Source: Liriodendron chinense
Lineage: Eukaryota; Streptophyta; Magnoliopsida; Magnoliales; Magnoliaceae
Direction of reading: 5' to 3'
Assembly (NCBI GenBank): GCA_003013855.2
Contig: ML058342.1
Span: forward strand, 2,846,417-2,910,416
Length of the DNA stretch: 64,000 bases
Shown: piece after piece, positions 55,692 through 64,000 of the stretch
Layout of the letters: the number at the start of each line of letters is the position of its first letter
Position numbering within the stretch: the first letter of the stretch is position 1
Notes under the pieces: model-generated
Told to the model about the DNA's origin: nothing
Database searches by the model: none
The model's input: the letters and a program-made list of their open reading frames with translations, nothing else
Position numbers and translations under genes: made by a program

Positions 55692-56543
55692 CTGGTCGGC
55701 GTTCCCCACGTGGCTCATTTTTAGCTTTCTTCTGAGCAGTGTCCTGAAACAGAAGAAGAAAAGGAAGTTCTGTCTTATGTGCCTTATTCGAGCACAGTAG
55801 GTAGTTTGATGTATGTCATGGTCTGTACGAGACCAAATATTTTACATACGGTGGGTGTTGTTGGCAGATTCATATCTAACCATAGCAAGCAACACTAGGA
55901 TGCTTTAAAATGGCTACTTCGGTATATTCGAGGTACGTATGACTACATCTTGACATTTGAAAAGTCAGGGGATAAGTTGTAGGTTATGTAGATTTAGACT
56001 ACGTGGGTAGTGTGAATTTTAGGAGATTAACTTTCGGGTACTCGTTTGTGCTAACAGGTGGAGCGATTGATTGGATGTCGAAGCTTTGGTTTATGGTGGC
56101 TCTTTCCATGATAGAAGTGGAGTATATGGTAGTGACAGAACCATTCAAGGAAGCAGTTTGGTTGAGGGGTATGATAAATTAATTGGGACTTCAGAAGGAG
56201 GCCATGCCAGTTAATTGTAACAGCGCAATCGCAACCCATTTGGGAAAAAAATTTGTTTATCACTCTTACACTAAGCATATTGACGGGCGTCACCATTTTA
56301 TCTGACAGGTGCTTAAGGAAGGCAGTGTTACTTTGAAAAAGATCCATACAAGCATGAATCTAGCGGACATGCTTACTAAAGTGATCCTTAGAGAGAAGTT
56401 CAAGTTTTGTTCAACTTCTCTGGGTCTGGCGAAGATAGAATGAAGACGTAATGTGTATGAGAAGCGGTGGAGCTGTGATGAAGTAAAGATGATGAATGTA
56501 GCAGAGGAAGAATGTCATTGATGATTGAAGCCTCGGTGGAGAT
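55692..56543 (+). pseudogene. Copia-1 RNase H and 3' end of pol
   Basis: VPYSSTVGSLMYVMVCTRP, DALKWLLRYIRGTYDYI, then in another frame a decayed GYVDLDYVGSVNF (first Asp), FGYSFVLTGGAIDWMSKL, ALSMIEVEYMVVTEPFKEAV (Glu), HIDGRHHFI and NLADMLTK near 56365. This is the copia RNase H in order, with several stops. A purine-rich gcggtggag lies between pol and the 3' LTR, which starts at 56544. Confidence 0.9.
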
Positions 56544-56967
56544 TGATGAATGGAGCCTTCAATATGGACAATTCAGGGGGCTATCGGTTAACCACTACTA
56601 TGGTTGGGCGATAAAAAATACCTCGTATATTACGGATTGTTCTTTGAACAATTTTGGAATGTTCGGGTGATCGATCTTGGAGGCTTGAGCGACTGACGAT
56701 ATTCGAAATAGTGTGCAAAACTCTCTGGACATTTTTTTGTATGTTCAGGTGATTGAACTTGTGGTCATCGGGCGACTGAAGGGGTGGTCGGGAGGTGTTG
56801 AGCGACCAACCAATCGACTGTCGGTTTTCATGATTTTACGTGATTTTGTGTAAGTTGTTTCTAATTTCGGTTATGGGCTATATAAATGGGTGTAATCAGG
56901 ATTAGGGTATTATCAAGACTTGTTTAGGGGTTTGAGAGGGTTTTGGTGAGAGAGAGAGCTAGGGTTT

Positions 56968-58620
56968 TGTTCGCTTCCCAAGTGTAGGGTGCGATGTAGT
57001 AATAATTCGGTAGAGACCGAGATCGTTCTTAGTGACTAATATATGAATTCTCAGAATTTCTTCTAATAATCTTCAATTGAAATCAAAGTACGATAATCTG
57101 TAAATATGGATGTAGGAGAATAATCTGTAACTTGAGATGAAATTAACAATCTAAAGAAGCACTGGGGTGTTGAGGATCCACTTGTAGTGATCCTTGATGC
57201 ATAATTCACTTTGGTTTCTCAATTACACAACTAGAATCGAAATCAAATCCTATCTAGCCGAAATATGGAGTGGTTAATTCAGCAAAATAGTTTGTCCCAT
57301 GTGTTGTTCATCAACATGATTCACTCAATTTAAGTTAGGACTTGAGCACACTCAATTGCATAGGTCAATCCTAGTTCTAATAGATTAAGTTCACAACTAT
57401 GATAATCATCAAACCCTATCACAAAGCTTAACTAAATTATGGTTTAAACTTGATTTAAATCACATAAATAAGCAACACATGTTTCAGACTTCTCGTAAAA
57501 AGTAGAACTTTGGTTTGAAGTTCCCACATGAAGAACCAATTCTAGAGTGTCTTGAATCCAATTCCTCGGAGCGTACAAGGCTAGATCTATGCAAAACAAC
57601 TAAGAACTAAACCAATTCTTCCAAACATCCATGAGTCATTATAAGATTAAGAACAACTACTTAGAACTTTATTCAAACTCAACAAACTATTGTTCAAGTA
57701 ATAAAAATCCAACTTGAAACCAATAAAAACGAATTAAAGCATCTTAGATCTACTAAAAGCTTCACCTCTTAGCCCTACCTAAGAGGTTAACTAATAAAAA
57801 GCATAAAAATAAACTAGAACTAGAACTAGAAGAAAAAAAACTAGTTGTAGGAGGCTAGGCTAGGAAGCCTCCTAGGTCTTGAATCCTTTGCTCCCCACGT
57901 TATTAGATGCCCTAGGAATGAAGTGGAGTTTTCCTTCTATAGCTTTTAAGCCCCACAAATGAAGAATCTTCGAGAATTTGCGTAGAATTTACGCACTGCA
58001 TAGAGAAAATCGAAGCCAGACTTCGAAATTTCTAAACTGGGCGCATGGTCGATTGATCAATTGGGCTGGGCAATCAATCGGTTGTGTTGGGCGATTGATC
58101 GCAGGTGGTGGGCGATGGATCGCACGGGACAAAAAGTGTCCAGAGAGTTTCAACAACAATTCTTCAAAAATCTGCATTCTGTCGATTGATCTACAGGTTG
58201 GGCGATCAATCGTAAATCTGCACTTTAGTCCAGCAACAAATCTGCCAATTCTACTGTGAGCGATCAATCGCTCAGGGCTGTCGATCAACTGCTCAGGCTG
58301 GGCGATCAATCGACGGATCAATCTTCAGAAACTGCAACTTTCTGCATTTTACTTTTATAGCCTTGCAACTCTGCACTTTGTCTTTTCAGGACAATTCAGG
58401 ACTTTTAACATGATTTCTTCAAGGTTTTTCTTCTCTTCTTTGGCTCATCAAAGCGTGGTCTTCAATGTATGTAAAGTGCTCTCTTAAGCCTTAAATTAAT
58501 GGAATCTCCATCTCATTCCTACAATCACAAATCATGCATTAAAGTAGTCTTTTAATCATCCAACCCATGCATAATATGTGATGAATTGGGGTTAGAATAT
58601 GCACAATTCAGAGCTCAACA
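56968..58620 (-). mobile_element. Athila-type solo LTR 3
   Basis: 1653 bp with a perfect 5-bp duplication ggttt (56963-56967, 58621-58625). Minus strand TGTTGAGCTCTGAATTG to GCGAACA. The ctcggagcgtaca and agcttcacctcttagccct phrases match the other Athila LTRs. Its U3 array uses CGAT(CA/TG)ATCG words. TATA-like element on the minus strand near 57937. Confidence 0.9.
58050..58320 (-). repeat. CGATYRATCG array in solo LTR 3
   Basis: Cgattgatca, caatcaatcg, gcgattgatcgc, gcgatggatcgc, tcgattgatc, gcgatcaatcg, gcgatcaatcgc, tcgatcaac and gcgatcaatcg, nine words in 270 bp, each palindromic or nearly so (CGATCAATCG is the complement of CGATTGATCG). This is a third motif type on the same LTR backbone. 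Confidence 0.82.
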
Positions 58621-58823
58621 GGTTTCTCTTCGTGCTTTGATCCAAGCAAGTTCATCTCTTGTAAACTTTTGAAATTCATAGTGCATATCACTTTTTGCCG
58701 TGATTTTTTTCCTGCAAGGGTTTTTCCATGTAAAATTTGGATTCTCTCTGTGTGGATTTTCTTGTGTGTTTGTGTTTTTCTTATTTGATTCACCTCCGTG
58801 CTTCCGTAGTTCCCAACAAAGGA

Positions 58824-59840
58824 GGCATCAAACTTTTGAAGAAAATGTTAAAAAGTCACTAATCGAATGAAAAAGGGTACAAATCTAAACACTCGAAGTT
58901 GAATTTAAAGCATTAAAGATGATGGAAAGCAAGAAGATTTCTAGTTATTTCGACAAACTGATTTCTATTATAATTAGCTACATGCAAATAAAAAAAAAAG
59001 ATAATGTAGAAGTCATGGAGAAATCATACACACAAAATTTTGAGCATATAGTGTCCTCTATCAAAAAATGAAAAATGTTTCTTCGATGCTCATTGAATAA
59101 CTCATGGGTTCCTTAAAAGCATATAAATACAGCATGAATCCAAGTGTCTCTTCATCACTCGAGTATACACTGAAAACTCAATTGTTAATGTCTAATAATT
59201 CCAATTGTAGAAGAGAAAGAGGCGAATACGGCCATGGTCGTGGTTGTAATCATGACAGAAGATAATCTAACAACGAAGGGGATTAAAATCAAAGTTCCAA
59301 CTCATTACGATGTAAGGAAAGAGATAATGCCTAAGGAAACACTCAAAATATGACAAATTTAATATTCAATATTATAATTATGATAAATAGGACCATTACC
59401 AATATGTATGAATTGAAAACACTAATTTTTGTAGAAAAAGATGAAGATTCTGGTGCTCCTTTGTTGTTGGTGTGCTAGAAGAAAAGTAAAAGTAGCTTAT
59501 GGTAGATACCACATACAATAATCACATGTGCATAAAGCAGGAGATGTTAATAGAGCTAGATGAGTTGGTTTTATGATCAAGTTTGGTGATAACAAAGAAA
59601 ATACCGGTAAAAGGAAAGGATAAGATTCTAATCTATACAAGGAATAGTGATCATTATTACATATTTAATGTGTTTTACATTCCTGGATTAGAATGCATGC
59701 AATTTATTAAATATGGATCAATTTTAAGAAAATGGACATGTTATGCATATTAAAAACATTGTGTGCGATATTAAAGATGCTCAACATCGGTTGATTGTTA
59801 GAGTTCCTTATTGACATGGAAACTTTCACACTTAGGTCTC
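58824..59840 (+). pseudogene. Copia-0 gag and protease, right fragment
   Basis: Continues 4930-5101. KLLKKMLKS, FKALKMMESKKISSYFDKLI and EKSYTQNFEHIVSSIKK are gag text. RRERGEYGHGRGC (about 59209) is a basic nucleocapsid-like part. LMVDTTYNNHMC-like text (about 59500) stands where the protease D-S/T-G motif should be, with FNVFYIPGLECMQFIKYGSI and IKDAQHRLIVRVPY after it. All in broken frames, plus strand. No integrase or RT of this element was found further right. Confidence 0.6.
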
Positions 59841-60155
59841 CACAACAACCTAGGAGGGGCATAAAATGCGAAAGGTGTATACTGAAGTGGCACAAAAGTA
59901 GGCCCAGCCGACCATAGATATAGCAATTCAAGTTGGCTAGACATAAAATTATAAGTACCACTTTAGTGAGAGCTAAGCCACTATGTGAAAATGCTTGAAA
60001 TTCAGCTATAAAAATGCATTAATTTCGACAGCCTATGACCATCGAATAACTTCCATGGCTTGCTAATATTGAATTTAGTGCATTTTTATGGTCAATAATT
60101 GACTATTTAGGGACTAAAATCACGACAATGTCCTAATTCACCTCCTCGATCCGAT
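59841..60155. other. Unassigned non-coding stretch
   Basis: No frame or repeat recognised. Confidence 0.45.
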
Positions 60156-60202
<47 letters not shown>

Positions 60203-60312
60203 CTCTCCCTCTCTCTCCTTCCCTCCTTCCCTCCCTCATGCTTTGATTTCACTCACTATCTCCTTACCTCCTTCTCTGATTTCTCTCCCTCTCCCTCTCC
60301 CTAACTCCCTAA

Positions 60313-60363
<51 letters not shown>

Positions 60364-60400
60364 TATCTCAGTGCTCCCTCTCCCTCTCTCTCCATCTCTC
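60156..60400. repeat. CT microsatellite tracts
   Basis: Two long ct runs (about 60160-60205 and 60315-60362) are joined by ctccct-rich sequence. An apparent frame through it is an artefact. Confidence 0.92.
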
Positions 60401-60439
60401 TTTGATTTCCAAGAAGGGAATATCTATTAATCCATTTAA

Positions 60440-60890
60440 AGTTAAAGCGGTGTTTAATTGAAAACGACCTCAAAAAGTTTTATAGATTCGTAGTTTTTGC
60501 TGTTTGGCCAGATACTACAGGTGGTTTATTGAGGGATTCTCCAATATCATTGCGCTTATGATGCATTTAACGAAGAAGGATGTAAAGTTTGTGTGAAATG
60601 AGGAGTGTGAGAAGACATTCTCTAAGATGAAATATGGCCGACGATTGCACATGTCTTAACCATACCGTTTGGTAGTGAAGGTTTCTTAGTTTGTAGCGAT
60701 ACCTCCTATAAGGGTTTTGGCTTTCTCATGCAGTAGGACATGGTGATAGCTTATGCATTAAGGCAACTTAAGGTGCATAAGAAGAATTACCTAACTCACA
60801 ATCTCGAGTTGGCAGTCATTGTGTTCATGCTCAAGGTCGAGAGGAACTATTTATATGAAGAAAAGTTTGAACTCTTTTATCACACTCTAA
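60440..60890 (+). pseudogene. Fragment of a gypsy RT/RNase H
   Basis: Decayed frames give YYRWFIEGFSNIIALMMHLTKK (with changes), then FLVCSDTSYKGFGFLMQ and VIAYALRQLKVHKKNYLTHNLELAVIVFML, the end of RT and the RNase H of a gypsy element. YALRQLK--E-NY-THDLELAAVVFAL is a chromovirus-like pattern. No LTR was found for it. It starts soon after the CT microsatellite. Confidence 0.72.
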
Positions 60891-61649
60891 AATTTGGAAC
60901 CCAAGTTGCCTCTACCTGACTTCGAATTCCAGAACATGATTTAAATTTTAAATAATTACAACAAATTTTTTCATCAATTCACATATGAATAAATCAATAT
61001 CTATAAATCCAATATAAGTTAAATTAAAATACGCTGGTCTCTCTTTGGTGTTCTCACTATACATTTTTTTTTATATTTGTGAAAACTAGATTTGCGCGAG
61101 GACGAATCACGACTTCCACAGGTTTGGCCTCTTTTGAGGGCTTCTTACATTGTTGTGTATTTGAAATATAGTTTATATAAAATGGGAGTCGCCACTAGCC
61201 AGTCACCTTAAATTTACAGTCAGCTACACCCTGTAAAAATGCTTAAGAGCAAGAATCCGAAGATTCCTAATCCTAAGAATGACTCCTTGATCTACTTTTA
61301 GAGGTTTAGGGTAAGGAGCGCGATTATAGAGAGGGAAGGTGTTGGCACCCACTCTGCCCATACAAAAGTATGGTCTTTACTTCACAGGATTAAGTGGATT
61401 CCAAGGATTAGTTCTGGTTCTTATGCTATGATGATATGTAGTGTGTACGAGATGACATGTTTAATGCACCATTGCTGCCCCCACAGTCTCTTAGGACAAG
61501 ATGAATCAATCCCTGACTCATGTACTGGACTAGTGGATCAACCAGTTAACTCAAGTTTTTTATTGGTAAGATCTGAGTAACTCGATAAACCTCAGAGCAT
61601 ACACTTAAGCCGACTGGTTGAGATGTTATGTATGAATGCTAATGTATAC
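60891..61649. other. Decayed repeat, possibly LTR remnant
   Basis: Phrases gagtcgccactagcc, gtaaggagcgcgattatagag and ggaaggtgttggcaccc resemble a text I know from LTRs of plant retrotransposons. No ends were found. Otherwise nothing recognised. Confidence 0.35.
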
Positions 61650-62695
61650 TGTTAACGTCAGATTTTGTAACAGGATCCTCCAGTCGTTCACCATCTCTCC
61701 AACAGGGATTTCCTCCGCCAGACCTGTAAGAAGACAGAAAGCAACTAAAGGCGGCTGGTGTCCAGCCGTTAGCCCTTCGATGCTTAAGTCAGGCAAAGCA
61801 AGAAGAAGAATCACCAGGCAAAACGAGACCAAGGATTGAATATTGTGTACCTGTATTTTAATAGAGTCTTCTCCTTATATAGATCTGGAAGGTTTCGATC
61901 TGTTACGTGAGATATCGAGATCCCGCTGATTTCGTGTACGATACTGAGATTCCGCTGATTTTGTGGAATAAGATCCTTATCCTTAGAGAAGAGATCTAAC
62001 CCAATGACTTGTTCTTGACAATCACGTTCCTTGATAGCAATCCCTTGAGATTCGGTACCATAAGATAAGCCCAAAATCGGCCTATACGGGCTACTGATAC
62101 TGAAGGCTAAGGGGTGTCGCCACAGAGAAAGATGTTCGCATGTTAGAAGATGGTCGCGAGTCCAAGTGCTCGCTCATTTAGATGTAACGCTTTTCAACGA
62201 CTTGTGAGAAGGTCTGTTCGCAGGAAAAAACACAACTTCTCGAAGCTTTGGTAGTCGGGCATCGGTTTCCTAATATACGAGCCTTCGAGTGTGCATCAGA
62301 ACCTGGGACGAAGAGGAAGATAGGAAGGAAGCCTCGAACAGACGTTCTCGATAGTCGGATGAAGGATCTCGCGAGATCATAGTATCTTCAGAATATGCGA
62401 GTCTCGAACAGACGTTCTCGATAGTCGGATAAGGGTGCTCGCGAGATCTATCTCCAGCAGATGATCTTCGCTTATTTTGACTATAACAGCGACTCTCGAG
62501 CATATGATCTCGAGAGTCGAATGAGCGTCCCGCACTTATCCAATCTGCGACTCTCGAGTATATAATCTCGAGAGTCAAATGGGCACTCCGCATTTACTCG
62601 ATCTACGACTCTCGATCAGATGATCTCGAGAGTCGAATGGGCGTCCACATAAATTCTTAGCAGCTAAGTTGACCTCCATCATTTTGCCTATAACA
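61650..62695 (-). mobile_element. Tat-type solo LTR
   Basis: 1046 bp, TGTTAACGTC to CCTATAACA. Flanks tatac (61645-61649) and catac (62696-62700) agree at 4 of 5. Related to the Tat LTRs at 24871 and 35002 (gtaacaggatcctcc, cagccgttagccc, gattgaatattgtgtacc). Minus-strand TATA at about 61874-61884. It is about 270 bp longer than those LTRs: the normal U3 end ttttgactataaca stands internally at 62475-62488 and is followed by a repeat array and a second end. Confidence 0.85.
62335..62640 (-). repeat. Two tandem arrays in the U3 of the Tat-type solo LTR
   Basis: First array: cgaacagacgttctcgatag at about 62336 and 62405, a unit of about 69 bp with ctcgcgagatc. Second array: GACTCTCGAG ... CTCGAGAGTC hairpins at 62491, 62549 and 62607, exactly 58 bp apart, arms of 10 bp and loop of 8 bp. 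Both lie upstream of the minus-strand TATA box. Confidence 0.88.
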
Positions 62696-62727
62696 CATAC
62701 CAACTAGGGTTTTTTTATAAGGAATAT

Positions 62728-64000
62728 TGTTGAGCCCTAAATTGTGCATATTATAACCCTAATTCATCACACATATTGCATGGTTTTTATATCTAAAAGA
62801 CTCATCTAATGAGTGCTTTTGTGATTGTAGGAATGAGAGAGAGACTTCACTAATTTGATGTTAAAGACACCTTTTAAACATCATTGAAGAACAAACGAAG
62901 AAAGGCCAAGAGGTGGAGTGAAGAGGCAAAGAGAGGAGAGAAGGAAAGAAGTGAATAATCAAGCTAATGGAGTGGTCCAACCGGTCATGACCGGTTGGCC
63001 ACACACAATCTGCTTGATTTGCGGATTTTTAAATTGGGATTTGGTTTCCTAGTGCGAGGTGGATATACGGTATGTCAAACTTTCTTACTCGGTGGCGGAC
63101 TTCTACTATAAAAAGATACCTTCACTCCTTTCCTAAGGTATCTAGCAATGTAGGGGAGCAAAGGGATCAAGACCTAGCCTCCTACAATTAGTTCTTCTTC
63201 TTCTTCTAGTTCTTTTCATGCGTTCTTTTAGTTAACTCTCAGCTAGAGCTGAGAGGTGAATCTTCTTAGTTTTTAATGATGCTTTGATCCTTTGATTCTG
63301 AATTATGATTTAATATTTGAACAATTCATTAAGGTTTGAATAAAGTTGATACACTACGCCAATATCGCATAAAAACGACGGACCATGTCCGTCGTTAATC
63401 TTCATTAACGACGGACTTCGTCCGTCGCATGGTCACACGTTCTTTTGCAAGTCGTTAATCATAAACGACGGACCAAATCCGTCGTTAAATTACGACGGAT
63501 ATAGTCCGTCGTTTATTTAACGACGGACCATATTCGTCGTAACCTCCAAAACCATCATCGTTCCAGCAATGGATTGTATTCGTCGTTGTAAAAATAACGA
63601 CGGATCAAATCCGTCGATAATACTAGGATCTGTCAGTTTTCTTGTAACATCATCGACGGATCTGGTCCGTCGTTAATTTTTAAAAAATAAAAAAAAATCA
63701 GCTTGCATTTGTTGCATTTTGAATTTCTTACACCTGATATCATTGAAGCAATACAAACCAATTCGATATATAAACTAAACTAACCATTTCTAATTCACAC
63801 ATCCATCATTTATTGCATATTGATTTTCTTACATCTTGCGAACTAGCTGCGAACATCTTAAATATCCAATTACATCAGCAAGAAACTATATTAGTCTTTC
63901 AATCAACAATGCAGCAACAAAATCTTTTGAAACCCTCCAGTTAAGCTGTCTTTCTAAAACAGCAAGGCTTTTAGTGTGCATGGGAAAATTGTGGGACGAC
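62728..64000 (+). mobile_element. Athila-type LTR, incomplete, broken by a CACTA end
   Basis: Starts TGTTGAGCCC with gtgcatattataaccct, as the other Athila LTRs. One palindrome pair ccaaccggtcatgaccggttgg at 62978-62999, TATA ctataaaaag at about 63106. At 63352 it is interrupted by CACTACGCC; the rest of the LTR would lie beyond the window, so solo or paired cannot be told. Confidence 0.8.
63352..64000. mobile_element. Left end of a second CACTA-like element
   Basis: Begins CACTACGCCAATATCGCA and at once shows at least six subterminal hairpins of the form acgacgga(N6)tccgtcgt between about 63382 and 63680. The terminus and the subterminal word differ from those of the CACTA element at 6545, so it is another family. 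The other end is outside the window. 63690-64000 has no recognised feature. Confidence 0.78.

Larger units (their letters stand above)
5102..58818 (+). mobile_element. Ty1/copia element copia-1 (Tork/TNT1-like), shattered by nested insertions
   Basis: Runs from TGTTGAATGG to TTCCCAACA with a perfect 5-bp duplication aagga on both sides (5097-5101, 58819-58823). Order is 5' LTR, initiator-Met-type primer site, gag, protease, integrase, RT, RNase H, 3' LTR, all on the plus strand. The copia order (integrase before RT) and the gag and protease wording place it near the TNT1/Tork lineage (known family pattern; lineage is inferred). It is interrupted at 6545-17117, 18201-19768, 20364-21833, 22503-55691 and 56968-58620. 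With these removed it would be a roughly 5-kb element. The two LTRs look more diverged from each other than those of any element inside it, as expected for the oldest layer. Confidence 0.92.
56544..58818 (+). repeat. Copia-1 3' LTR, split by a solo LTR
   Basis: TGATGAATGG to TTCCCAACA. Matches the 5' LTR up to 56967 (agctagggtttt) and again from 58621 (ggtttctcttcgtgctttga). The inserted solo LTR lies between. Visible divergence from the 5' LTR is larger than for any inner element. Confidence 0.9.

Noticed and set aside
60243..60461. Leu/Ser-rich frame of 72 codons
   Set aside because: Produced by the CT microsatellite.
62728..63351. A second solo LTR with known ends
   Set aside because: Only the left end is in the window; no partner or duplication can be tested.

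Overview
The window is plant nuclear DNA made almost entirely of transposable elements. I found no cellular gene, rRNA, tRNA or CRISPR locus. Plant origin follows from the element set: Ty1/copia of Tork/TNT1 type, Ty3/gypsy of Athila and Tat types, a CACTA transposon with a plant TnpA-like gene, foldback MITEs, and long GA, CT and ATT microsatellites. A dispersed foldback repeat (phrases such as ggtggaccacaccacagg and ggatcaagctgatat) reminds me of magnoliid genomes. That assignment is recollection only.

Layout. 1-4900 is non-coding and holds decayed copies of the foldback repeat, a 288-bp direct duplication and two tandem 360-bp MITEs. From about 4930 an old copia gag (copia-0) begins. It is cut at 5101 and resumes at 58824, because a second copia element (copia-1, 5102-58818, flanked by aagga) sits inside it. 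Copia-1 was then hit repeatedly: by a 10.6-kb CACTA element (6545-17117), two Athila-type solo LTRs (18201-19768, 20364-21833), a full Athila element (Athila-plus, 22503-55691), and an Athila-type solo LTR within its own 3' LTR (56968-58620). The CACTA element contains two further solo LTRs (7559-9618, 10108-12108). Athila-plus contains a gypsy-like solo LTR (24062-37808) and an inverted Athila copy (Athila-minus, 42365-52203). The gypsy-like solo LTR contains a complete Tat element (24871-35773), which contains a 646-bp palindromic LTR derivative (28322-28967). The stack is six elements deep, and nearly every junction shows a 5-bp target-site duplication (3 bp for CACTA). 59840-64000 holds a CT microsatellite, a gypsy RT fragment, a Tat-type solo LTR, and an Athila-type LTR broken by the end of a second CACTA element that leaves the window.

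All coding regions are parts of these elements and all are damaged. The Tat element is best preserved: gag, protease, RT with intact YVDD, two RNase H domains, integrase, and an antisense three-exon ORF. All four integrases have lost a catalytic acidic residue.

The most unusual signal is a set of palindromic motif arrays built from GACCGGTC, GGGCGCCC, CGATYRATCG or GACTCTCGAG/CTCGAGAGTC. They lie just upstream of the TATA box in LTRs of at least four unrelated families, in some cases spaced at a strict 52, 58 or 75 bp. A second is the palindromic LTR with both ends of the same type and a perfect duplication. Neither is a feature I know as described; both are readable directly in the sequence.
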